Made by a program: the position numbers and the translations under genes | Shown here: positions 24,598-31,288 of the stretch, in pieces | Numbering within the stretch: position 1 is the first letter of the stretch | How the letters are laid out: every line of letters begins with the position of its first letter | The notes under the pieces: model-generated | Seen by the model: the letters and a program-made list of their open reading frames with translations, nothing else | What the model was told of the DNA's origin: nothing | The model's database searches: none | Assembly (NCBI GenBank): GCA_030526325.1 | Contig: JAUNCY010000014.1 | Location: forward strand, 1-32,498 | Length of the DNA stretch: 32,498 nt | Direction: 5' to 3' | Source of the DNA: Bacillota bacterium | Lineage (GTDB): Bacteria; Bacillota; Clostridia; Peptostreptococcales; Anaerovoracaceae

Positions 24598-25850
24598 TAT
24601 TTCCTCTCCGCAGCAGACGCTCCCGCAAGAAGACCGCTGCTCCATGCCCACTGCAGGTTATATCCTCCGCATTTTCCGTCAACATCCAGGACCTCTCCGG
24701 CAAAATACAGACCCGGGATAAGTCTGGATTCCATATTTTCCGGGTTTACCTGGGACAGCTCCACGCCTCCCGATGTACACTGCGCCTCACTCCAGGATTT
24801 TGAACCGCTGATTTCAACCTCCCAGTTCTTAAGAAAATCCGAGATTTTCACAAGCTGTTCTTCCGTAACAGTGTCTGCTTTTTCAGTTATTTTTTTGATA
24901 CCGCAATTTTTTAAAACCACCGGTATAAGTTTTTTATTTATAAGGCCGTTAAGAAACTCCTCGCAGGTTTTGTGCAGGGATCTGGATAAACGTGTTTTCA
25001 TCATTTCCCTGAATGCCTCCTGATCTGCTTCCGGGAAAAGATCTATGATGATACTGCAGTGTTTTTTCTCATACATACTCCTGTTGGCTCTTCCGCTCAG
25101 GTTGAATATGCATATTCCCGACAGTCCGGTTTCCGTAAACTGGATTTCGCCCTTTTCCGCGTCGATAATTTCCGCTTCAGCTCCTTTTTTCTCCCTAACT
25201 GCAAGGGTTACCTTTCCTTTCGCCCTTACGCCTTTAAGCTGTTTGAAGTAATCCGCTCCCGACGTGAGCTGAACCAGGGCAGGGCGCGGCTCTATTACCT
25301 CATGTTTCAGCATTTCCGCCAGAGCATGACCGTCTCCCTCACAGCCGTACTGGCTTCCGGCACTGCCTCCGCAGGCTATTATCACCTTGTCCGCTGCCAG
25401 ACGCATGTTGCGGTGAGATACTATAGCAAATCCGCCCTCTTTTCTGTGAACAATTCCTTTTATCCAGTGGAGATTTATTACATCTATATTTTCAAGTCTT
25501 TCTATTTCGGTTCTCAGAGCATCCAGCACCGAGGAGGCCTGCTCCGATGAAGGATAAATTCTGCCTTCGCTCTCATGCCTTGGATATATTCCTATTTCGT
25601 CGAAAAAATCAAGTGTATCCTCAGGGGACACCTTTTCAAAAGTTTTCTTTACAAAACCGGCAGCATTTTCATTATACGAATCTTCTTTATATATACTGTT
25701 GCTGTAATTGCATTTTCCGTTCCCCGTTGCCAAAATCTTACGGCCCAGTCTTTCTTCTTTTTCAAAAAGCTTTACCTCCGCGCCCTTTCTGGCAGCTGCT
25801 ATTGCCGCTGTCATTCCGGAGGCTCCGCCGCCTATCACTACTATTTTCAT
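24597..25850 (-). CDS. HI0933/YhiN-like NAD(P)/FAD-dependent oxidoreductase
   Basis: 417 residues. An N-terminal FAD motif, VVIGGGASGMTAAIAAARKG, is followed by the family signature ATGNGKCNYSNS, a central domain with CGGSAGSQYGCEGDGH, and the C-terminal GLYFAGEVLDVDGKCGGYN. The family includes proteins annotated as BaiN (proposed bile-acid 7-dehydroxylation reductase) but most members have no proven substrate, so I do not assign one. The ATG has AGAGG 7 bases upstream. It is the first of three overlapping genes (two flavoproteins and a histidine phosphatase) driven by the promoter at 25920-25948. Confidence 0.92.
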   Translation of the reverse strand: MKIVVIGGGASGMTAAIAAARKGAEVKLFEKEERLGRKILATGNGKCNYSNSIYKEDSYNENAAGFVKKTFEKVSPEDTLDFFDEIGIYPRHESEGRIYPSSEQASSVLDALRTEIERLENIDVINLHWIKGIVHRKEGGFAIVSHRNMRLAADKVIIACGGSAGSQYGCEGDGHALAEMLKHEVIEPRPALVQLTSGADYFKQLKGVRAKGKVTLAVREKKGAEAEIIDAEKGEIQFTETGLSGICIFNLSGRANRSMYEKKHCSIIIDLFPEADQEAFREMMKTRLSRSLHKTCEEFLNGLINKKLIPVVLKNCGIKKITEKADTVTEEQLVKISDFLKNWEVEISGSKSWSEAQCTSGGVELSQVNPENMESRLIPGLYFAGEVLDVDGKCGGYNLQWAWSSGLLAGASAAERK

Positions 25851-25919
25851 ACTGTAACCTCTCTGTTAATTCACGTTTTATAAGAATTATCACTGTAAAC
25901 TCCTTGTCTGACGGGGGAT

Positions 25920-25948
25920 ATTGTATCATAAAATATTGATATTTCCAA
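25920..25948 (-). promoter_or_regulatory. Promoter of the flavoprotein operon
   Basis: On the minus strand TTGGAA (25948-25943), a 17-base spacer and TACAAT (25925-25920). The predicted start near 25913 gives a leader of about 63 bases. Confidence 0.6.
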
Positions 25949-25950
25949 CA

Positions 25951-26023
25951 CCTTGAAAGCCCCTCAGATTCTAACCCCGGAAAGCTCCTCAGATTCTAAC
26001 ATTTGAAAGGCCTCAGATTTGAA
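25951..26023. repeat. Three degenerate 24-25-bp tandem repeats
   Basis: Three head-to-tail units of the type CC-NN-GAAAG-CYCCTCAGATTCTAA. The CTCAGATT cores are at 25963, 25988 and 26012, so the period is 25 then 24 bases. They abut the -35 of the flavoprotein promoter and lie in the 336-base gene-free stretch shared with the divergent trypsin-fold gene. No coding sense is evident; a protein-binding array is possible. Confidence 0.75.
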
Positions 26024-26071
26024 GAGCTCCCTTCGTCAGTCGAAACACTCGCCTGAATCCCAGCAAAACTG

Positions 26072-26121
26072 TCACAAGGGGCATCCCGGTTTCTCACAAA
26101 AAGTCCTGCTCTGTATCACAT
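26072..26121. repeat. TCACA elements at exact 22-bp spacing
   Basis: TCACA occurs at 26072, 26094 and 26116, each 22 bases (two helical turns) apart. The last two are part of longer direct repeats (TCACAAAAAGTC and TCACATAAAAGTC). They end 15 bases before the -35 of the trypsin-fold gene. TCACA is the complement of TGTGA, the half-site of Crp-type regulators, so an activator array is conceivable. Confidence 0.55.
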
Positions 26122-26135
26122 AAAAGTCTGAGCTC

Positions 26136-26164
26136 TTGCGAAGCACCGTATAAACTGTTAAAAT
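26136..26164 (+). promoter_or_regulatory. Promoter of the trypsin-fold protein gene
   Basis: TTGCGA (26136-26141), a 17-base spacer, and TAAAAT (26159-26164). The predicted start is near 26170, so the leader is very short. The AAAGGAT ribosome site directly follows. Confidence 0.55.
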
Positions 26165-26186
26165 AAATTCAAAGGATGTGATAAAA

Positions 26187-27020
26187 ATGTTTGAAGATGC
26201 AATAGAAAAGGTCTCCCAGTACACTCGCTCGGTTCACAGCGTACTCAGAGCCTACGGAGACAATAAGATACTAACCTCAACCGCCACTCTTTTCTTTGTA
26301 AACGACGAAGGATACGCCGTAACCACAAGGGGATTTGCGGATCTGCTCATAGCCTCCGGTCAAATGGAAAAGACCTTCAACGATTTCAAGGCAGAAAAAG
26401 CAGCTCTTCCAAGAGACAGAAAATATGAAAATCGTCTCAGGGAGCTGGAAGCAAAATATAAATACACAGATAAATCCATAATTCAGGCGAGAAACATGTT
26501 CATCGACTGCATCGATAAAATGTCCGGTTATACATGCCACAAGCATACACAGTACGACCTTGCAATAATCAAATTCAACGATTTTACCCAGTTGAAATAC
26601 AAAAATCATGCTGTTTTTGCCAAGTTTCCGGGAGGCGCCAGACAGGGTAAATTCCTGTGCAGACTCGGTTTTCCTTTCCCTGAATTCACAAATTACAGAT
26701 ACAACGAAGCTCTGGATACCATTGAATGGACCCAGGACGGCAAGCCCGGTTCCCCGAGATTCCCTCTCGAAGGAATGCTGACCAGATATCTGGGCGATGC
26801 CAGCGGTAAATTCGGCATAGAAATGAGCACTCCCGGACTTCGCGGAATGAACGGCGCTCCTCTCTTTGACGAAAAAGGTCATATTTACGGTATGCAGTTC
26901 GGCTCAAGAATTATGAATCACGAAACCGAGCCTGAAAAGCTTCACCTCGGACTCTGCATAAGCGCAGAGGTAATAAAAGCTTTTCTCAGCTACCACAACG
27001 TAAAATATTACGAGGCTTAG
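26187..27020 (+). CDS. Trypsin/HtrA-fold protein lacking the catalytic His and Ser (probable pseudoprotease)
   Basis: 277 residues, no signal peptide, so probably cytoplasmic. The chymotrypsin-fold landmarks are readable: TATLFFVNDEGYAVTTRGF (residues 32-50) is the first-barrel strand that normally ends in the catalytic His; QYDLAIIKF (122-130) has the Asp (D124); and PGLRGMNGAPLFDEKGHIYG (216-235) is the active-site loop, but reads GMNGAP instead of GxSGGP, so the Ser is Asn222. No His occupies the expected place (TTRGF). Between strand and Asp is a charged helical insertion of about 50 residues. It is probably a binding or scaffold protein rather than a protease. The ATG at 26187 is about 10 bases after AAAGGAT; a GTG at 26178 is the alternative. 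Single gene with its own promoter. Confidence 0.75.
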   Translation: MFEDAIEKVSQYTRSVHSVLRAYGDNKILTSTATLFFVNDEGYAVTTRGFADLLIASGQMEKTFNDFKAEKAALPRDRKYENRLRELEAKYKYTDKSIIQARNMFIDCIDKMSGYTCHKHTQYDLAIIKFNDFTQLKYKNHAVFAKFPGGARQGKFLCRLGFPFPEFTNYRYNEALDTIEWTQDGKPGSPRFPLEGMLTRYLGDASGKFGIEMSTPGLRGMNGAPLFDEKGHIYGMQFGSRIMNHETEPEKLHLGLCISAEVIKAFLSYHNVKYYEA

Positions 27021-27077
27021 ATTTTTCTTCTTAAACTTCGGACGATTGTGCCGGAAATAAAACTCAATACATGCAAA

Positions 27078-27131
27078 ACTCCCCCGATATTAAAATGACA
27101 CGGTTTCAAAATCATTCCTTATCAGGGGAGT
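27078..27131. terminator. Long-looped inverted repeat between convergent genes
   Basis: ACTCCCCCGATA (27078-27089) pairs with TATCAGGGGAGT (27120-27131), 11 of 12 bases, with a 30-base loop that contains smaller ATGA/TCAT dyads. T/A-rich sequence follows on the plus strand. It sits between the trypsin-fold and transporter genes and probably ends transcription from the plus strand, perhaps from both. Confidence 0.5.
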
Positions 27132-27140
27132 ATTATTATT

Positions 27141-28031
27141 TTATTTTCTCTCATTCATCACCGATGCCGCTGCAACTCCTGCCATAATCAGCACACTTCC
27201 CACTATACCCGCAGCATTGATGGTTTCTCCCAGAATGAAAAATGATGCGACAGCCGTAAAAATCGGCTCTGTAGAAAATGCCAGCGATACAAATATAGGA
27301 GAAAGATGTTTAATCGAAACGTTCTGCAGCATAAACGCAGCCACTGTGCATCCGATAACCAGATATAACATGGCCGCCCAGGATACCGGCTCCGCATGAA
27401 GCATGCAGCTGAAATCCTCTAATACCAGCCCGAAAACCGTACATGCCGCAGCTGTAACTCCGCACTGCACCGCCGACAAAGTAAAAGGGCTAACGTCTTT
27501 TATATATTTTGCACTTAATATCAGGGTTGAACCCAGACATGCGGAACTCAGCAGCGCAAAAATTTCACCTGCTCCGAAAGCAAATTCTCCGCTTCCGCCG
27601 CAGCACAGCAGGTACATCCCTATTACCACTGCAGCCAGAATGGCAATAAAGCGTTTCTCCAGCCGGGATTTCAAAAAAACAACTGAAAACAGTGACGTGA
27701 AAACCACTGAGGTTCCCATGAGAAATCCGACAATCGTAACCATGCTTTCTGCCAGAGCAATATTTCCGAATATATATGCTCCGCCCATAAAAACACCTAC
27801 AATCAGGCATCCCTTGAGCTTTTCCCCACTCAAATCTGCTTTTATATGTTTATAAAATACCCCAGTGAAAATCAGAAAAGCCGCTGCAAATCTCACTGCC
27901 ATATAGCAGAAAGGGGTCATGGAAACATACGCATATCTGGTGATAGGATTTCCGACACCCCATATGAGGCACTCCAGAATAATAAAAATCCTGTACTTTC
28001 CTGTCCTGTTATCAGTCATTTCATTAATCAT
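27141..28031 (-). CDS. EamA-type drug/metabolite transporter (DMT superfamily)
   Basis: About 296 residues with ten predicted membrane helices in two EamA repeats (first about residues 10-145, second about 150-290). Typical marks are WGVGNPITRYAYVSMTPF at the first helix and FSTEPIFTAVASFFILGE near the end of the second repeat. The substrate is unknown; the family exports amino acids, metabolites or drugs. The longest frame opens at a TTG inside the preceding GNAT gene. I prefer the ATG at 28031, just beyond the GNAT stop with GGAGATATAGGG upstream; 28019 is an alternative. It is the second gene of a GNAT-transporter pair. Confidence 0.88.
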   Translation of the reverse strand: MINEMTDNRTGKYRIFIILECLIWGVGNPITRYAYVSMTPFCYMAVRFAAAFLIFTGVFYKHIKADLSGEKLKGCLIVGVFMGGAYIFGNIALAESMVTIVGFLMGTSVVFTSLFSVVFLKSRLEKRFIAILAAVVIGMYLLCCGGSGEFAFGAGEIFALLSSACLGSTLILSAKYIKDVSPFTLSAVQCGVTAAACTVFGLVLEDFSCMLHAEPVSWAAMLYLVIGCTVAAFMLQNVSIKHLSPIFVSLAFSTEPIFTAVASFFILGETINAAGIVGSVLIMAGVAAASVMNERK

Positions 28032-28035
28032 AGCC

Positions 28036-28554
28036 CTATATCTCCACACCAAAAACTTCTCTGTAAATCGTATCTCTAACCTTCTCGAAATCCGTCTGAC
28101 TCAGCGCTTCCGGGTATGACATGATTTTCAGAGGTACAGGATTTCGGCCTTCCCACATCGGAAGCTGAATATAGTCATAATCGTTGAATGCAAAACCGTT
28201 TCTATTATAGAATCCGATTCTTCTCTCTGTTATTTCAGTCTCAGGCGGTTCAACCTCCAGAACAAAAGGCTTGTCTATATTTCTCAGCAGTTCCTGAAGC
28301 ATCTCTTTTCCTCTGCCGCCGTTTCGGAATCTGCTGTCCACTGCAAAATGCTCAATATATGCAAATTCTTCAAATTCCCATACGGAAATGAAGCCTGCAG
28401 TCTCAGACTCCTCCACAGCTCCGTAAACGCTGTATTCTGTTCTGCAGAATAAAGCTTTCTGCCCTTCATAAGGTCTGTATTCATCTTCCGGAAAACTGTC
28501 GTCCATAATTTTAAATATATCGTCAAAGTCTTCTCTTCCCAGTCTTTTCAGCAT
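28036..28554 (-). CDS. GNAT-family N-acetyltransferase
   Basis: About 172 residues with the GNAT fold. The N-terminal part is LKRLGREDFDDIFKIMDDSFP. The acetyl-CoA pyrophosphate loop is in DSRFRNGGRGKEML (an R-x-x-G-x-G/A variant), and a later strand FVLEVEPPETE leads to RRIGFYNRNGF, the conserved motif B region. The acceptor substrate is unknown. GGAGG lies 3 bases before the first ATG (28560) and 9 before the ATG at 28554, so the latter is chosen. It lies divergent to the Mrp-NifX gene and is followed directly by the EamA transporter, with which it likely shares an mRNA. Acetylation coupled to export is possible but not shown. Confidence 0.88.
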   Translation of the reverse strand: MLKRLGREDFDDIFKIMDDSFPEDEYRPYEGQKALFCRTEYSVYGAVEESETAGFISVWEFEEFAYIEHFAVDSRFRNGGRGKEMLQELLRNIDKPFVLEVEPPETEITERRIGFYNRNGFAFNDYDYIQLPMWEGRNPVPLKIMSYPEALSQTDFEKVRDTIYREVFGVEI

Positions 28555-28656
28555 TCTCATCTTCCTCCAATAATGTATTTGCTCAATTCTTATTATTTTA
28601 ACACCTTTATTGAAATAAGTATATCCCTATACTCACGGTCTTTACATTCATTTATG

Positions 28657-28685
28657 TTGACATATGTCATTTAAAGGTATACCAT
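28657..28685 (+). promoter_or_regulatory. Promoter of the Mrp-NifX gene with a perfect palindromic operator
   Basis: TTGACA (28657-28662), a 17-base spacer, and TACCAT (28680-28685). The 12-bp perfect palindrome TGACATATGTCA (28658-28669) overlaps the -35 box, the classic place for a repressor site. Confidence 0.65.
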
Positions 28686-28725
28686 TAATAAAAAAGGCTT
28701 CTGCCGAGAATAGGAGATGAGTATT

Positions 28726-29964
28726 ATGAGCGAAAACTGCAGCCACAGCTGTTCATCCTGTGAAGAAACCTGCAGCGAAAGATCTGCCGGACCTATGGAT
28801 TTCCGTGCAGAATTAAATGAAATGTCACGTGTAAAAAAAGTAATCGCTGTTGTAAGCGGCAAGGGAGGCGTTGGAAAGACCATGGTAACCTCCATGCTCT
28901 CAGTTCTTATGAACAGGGAAGGATACAAAACTGCCGTACTTGATGCAGATATAACCGGTCCTTCCATTCCAAAGGCTTTCGGTCTAAAGGAAAAAGCCAA
29001 AGGCAGCGGTAATTATATTTTCCCTGTACAAACAAAATCCGGTATTTCCGTTATGTCATTAAATCTTCTGCTGGAAAATGAAACGGATCCTGTAGTATGG
29101 AGAGGTCCCGTTATTGCAGACGTAGTTAAACAGTTCTGGTCCGATGTTGTCTGGGATGATATCGACTATATGTTCATTGACATGCCTCCGGGTACCGGTG
29201 ATATACCTCTGACTGTTTATCAGTCCCTGCCGATAGACGGCATAATAGTTGTTGCTTCACCTCAGGAACTCGTAGGAATGGTAGTGGAAAAGGCAATGAA
29301 TATGGCAGGTCTCATGAATATTCCTGTTCTCGCCCTTGTTGAAAACATGAGTTACTTTACCTGCCCTGACTGCGGCAAAACACACAGTATTTTCGGAGAA
29401 AGCAATATTGATAAAATAGCAGAAAAATATGGAATCAGTACCGTGTGCAAGCTTCCGATCAATCCAAAACTCGCTTCCGCAACGGATGCCGGCCTCATCG
29501 AGCTCATGGAAGAGGAAAACCTGTATGACATCGTTGCTCTTCTCGAGTCCGATGACAACGACATCAGGCGCCTTGCTGTTCCTTACGACAACGGCAGTAT
29601 CTTCCAGCATTTTGGACACACGGAACAGTTCAAGCTTTACGATATTAAAAATGATAAAATTCTTTCTACATATATTGTAGATACCAATGGCTCCGGGCAC
29701 GGTGCTCTGGCCGAGCTGCTCATGCGCTATCAGGTAGATATTCTTATATGCGGCGGCATAGGCGGAGGCGCTCTTTCTGCTCTGGAAGAATGCGGAATCG
29801 GCGTATTCAGCGGTGTAGACGGAAACTCCGATGAGGCTGTAAATGCATTTCTCGGAAATTCCCTTGAATATGATCCTAATTACGTATGTAATCATCATGA
29901 AGGCAGCGGCCATAACTGCGGCAGCCACAGCTGCGGCAGCGGAACTTGTGAACATAACTCCTGA
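28726..29964 (+). CDS. Mrp/NBP35-type Fe-S carrier ATPase fused to a NifX/NifB-like domain
   Basis: 412 residues. Residues 1-16 have a Cys cluster (C5, C9, C12, C16). Residues 37-275 are an Mrp P-loop ATPase with deviant Walker A GKGGVGKT (45-52), the DADITGPS switch, IDMPPGTGD and the metal-binding CPDC (213-216) that carries a bridging Fe-S cluster. Residues about 283-380 are a dinitrogenase iron-molybdenum cofactor (NifX/NifB) domain, with GHTEQFKLYDI and ICGGIGGGALSALEECGIGVF. Residues 388-410 are a Cys/His-rich tail. The likely role is Fe-S cluster or metallocofactor delivery. The longest frame starts inside the ribosome site; the ATG at 28726 is 9 bases after TAGGAG. Monocistronic. Confidence 0.94.
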   Translation: MSENCSHSCSSCEETCSERSAGPMDFRAELNEMSRVKKVIAVVSGKGGVGKTMVTSMLSVLMNREGYKTAVLDADITGPSIPKAFGLKEKAKGSGNYIFPVQTKSGISVMSLNLLLENETDPVVWRGPVIADVVKQFWSDVVWDDIDYMFIDMPPGTGDIPLTVYQSLPIDGIIVVASPQELVGMVVEKAMNMAGLMNIPVLALVENMSYFTCPDCGKTHSIFGESNIDKIAEKYGISTVCKLPINPKLASATDAGLIELMEEENLYDIVALLESDDNDIRRLAVPYDNGSIFQHFGHTEQFKLYDIKNDKILSTYIVDTNGSGHGALAELLMRYQVDILICGGIGGGALSALEECGIGVFSGVDGNSDEAVNAFLGNSLEYDPNYVCNHHEGSGHNCGSHSCGSGTCEHNS

Positions 29965-29982
29965 TGAAAATATTCTAAACCC

Positions 29983-30015
29983 GAGAGCGGAATCAATCCG
30001 CTCTCATTTTATTTT
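29983..30015 (+). terminator. Intrinsic terminator of the Mrp-NifX gene
   Basis: A perfect 9-bp stem GAGAGCGGA/TCCGCTCTC with a 5-base loop, followed by ATTTTATTTTA, 18 bases after the stop. Confidence 0.9.
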
Positions 30016-30146
30016 ACCATTACATCTCTCTTCGTCATATTTATGATAATATACTGCACACACCGTCCATCCTTCACAAATTTCATTTGTTCTGATTCTT
30101 ATACCCTATAGAATAAAGATACCGCAATTAAATGGAGGAAAATATT

Positions 30147-30989
30147 ATGAACAAACACCTGATTAGCAGCAAGCTGATTTCGCAGTTTTCATCGTTTTTG
30201 AGCCGCGAAGAACGTGCTCCCGGCACTATAGAAAAATACAGACGGGACATCCGTTCCTTTGCCTCCTGGCTGAACGGAAGAGCTGCCGCCAGAGAAACTG
30301 CGGCAGAATGGAGAGATTATCTTCTGAAAATGCACTATTCTCCTGTTACAGTCAATTCCATGCTTGCAGCGCTGAATTCATTTTTTCGTTTTGCAGGATG
30401 GGATGACTGCCGGGTAAAATTCTTAAAAGTTCAGCGTCGAATATTCAGAGAAAGCGGAAAAGAATTGAGCAGATCCGAATATATCCGCCTTGTAAATGCC
30501 GCACGCAGCCTTGGCAAAAATCGTCTTGCTCTGATTATGGAGACCATTTGCTCTGCCGGAATACGTGTAAGTGAGGTGCAGTATATCACGGTAGAAGCCG
30601 CACGCAGCGGGCAGGCCGAAATTTTTATGAAAGGTAAAATCAGAACAATCATGCTGTCTGCAAAGCTCTGCCGAAAGCTTTTAAAATATGCAAAAAATAA
30701 AAAAATCTCCTCAGGAGAAATATTTATCACCGGAAGCGGTAAAGGAATTTCAAGGCGTCAAATCTGGGCTGAAATGAAACAGCTCTGCAAAGCGGCTCAT
30801 GTTGAACCGGGAAAAGTATTTCCCCATAATCTGCGGCACCTGTTTGCCACAGCTTTCTACAACACAAGCAGGGATATAGTCCAGCTTGCAGATGTTCTTG
30901 GGCATGCCTCCATTGAAACAACTCGAATTTACCTTATGACATCAGGAACGGAGCACAGAAGGAAGTTGGACCTGTTAGGCCTGGCATAA
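30147..30989 (+). CDS. Orphan tyrosine recombinase (XerC/D-like integrase)
   Basis: 280 residues. An N-terminal SAM-like core-binding domain (about 5-90; APGTIEKYRRDIRSFASWL) is followed by the catalytic domain. The full set of catalytic residues is present: R140 in GIRVSE, K164 in MKGKIRT, H227 and R230 in PHNLRH, H253 in LGHASIETTR, and nucleophile Y262. It should therefore be active. It starts at the ATG at 30147, 8 bases after GGAGG; the longest frame's ATG at 30132 abuts that site. Size and lack of extra domains resemble the small recombinases that invert promoters in clostridia and Bacteroides rather than long phage integrases. A 15-base dyad (ACAAAT-TTC-ATTTGT, 30076-30090) lies upstream. 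Inverted repeats begin 8 bases after its stop. No phage or conjugation genes lie nearby. Confidence 0.92.
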   Translation: MNKHLISSKLISQFSSFLSREERAPGTIEKYRRDIRSFASWLNGRAAARETAAEWRDYLLKMHYSPVTVNSMLAALNSFFRFAGWDDCRVKFLKVQRRIFRESGKELSRSEYIRLVNAARSLGKNRLALIMETICSAGIRVSEVQYITVEAARSGQAEIFMKGKIRTIMLSAKLCRKLLKYAKNKKISSGEIFITGSGKGISRRQIWAEMKQLCKAAHVEPGKVFPHNLRHLFATAFYNTSRDIVQLADVLGHASIETTRIYLMTSGTEHRRKLDLLGLA

Positions 30990-31098
30990 AGACATAATCT
31001 ACATTTTGTCTCTTAATTGTCAGAAGGATTGCAGTAAGGCTTAGAGTGACTGATACTTTTAAAATTTAGAACAGTCTTTCGGAATCATTTAGAGCAGC

Positions 31099-31144
31099 AA
31101 AATAGACCACAGATAAGGATCTTGTTGTCTGCGGCTATATTTTA
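31099..31144 (+). terminator. Intrinsic terminator downstream of the recombinase, inside the candidate switch
   Basis: An imperfect stem, AAAATAG(a)CCACAGATAA (31099-31116) with TTGTCTGCGGCTATATTTT (31125-31143), with an 8-base loop and a TATATTTT tail. Its A-rich left arm would give a T-rich tail when read from the other side, so it could work in both orientations of the segment. Confidence 0.6.
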
Positions 31145-31153
31145 GTGTTCAAA

Positions 31154-31194
31154 ATAGGAATAAATTTGTATTCCTATCATCACTATGCTATAAT
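31154..31194 (+). promoter_or_regulatory. Promoter with overlapping 9-bp dyad, pointing to the small ORF
   Basis: TTGTAT (31166-31171), a 17-base spacer and an extended TGC-TATAAT (31186-31194, -10 perfect). A perfect dyad ATAGGAATA/TATTCCTAT (31154-31162 with 31169-31177, 6-base gap) spans the -35 and looks like an operator. The predicted start near 31201 gives an 88-base leader that crosses the right inverted repeat. Confidence 0.65.
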
Positions 31195-31288
31195 TTAATT
31201 GAAAAATTGAATTGAACAGTGCCGTCAGACATTATTATAGTCAAAATGTAGATTTTGCACAATAACCGTTAACAGGAGGTGATACTGC

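Larger units (their letters stand above)
30990..31258. repeat. Inverted-repeat pair flanking a promoter: candidate invertible DNA switch
   Basis: ATCTACATTTTG (30997-31008) and its exact complement CAAAATGTAGAT (31242-31253) are in inverted orientation, 233 bases apart. Extended, both match CAWAATCTACATTTTGWC, and similarity continues inward at a lower level. Each copy is also a dyad of arms CAWAAT/ATTTTG around an asymmetric CTAC centre, the layout of a tyrosine-recombinase core site. The segment between them holds the recombinase terminator and a promoter that points outward to the small ORF at 31289. No ORF of note lies inside. Confidence 0.6.
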
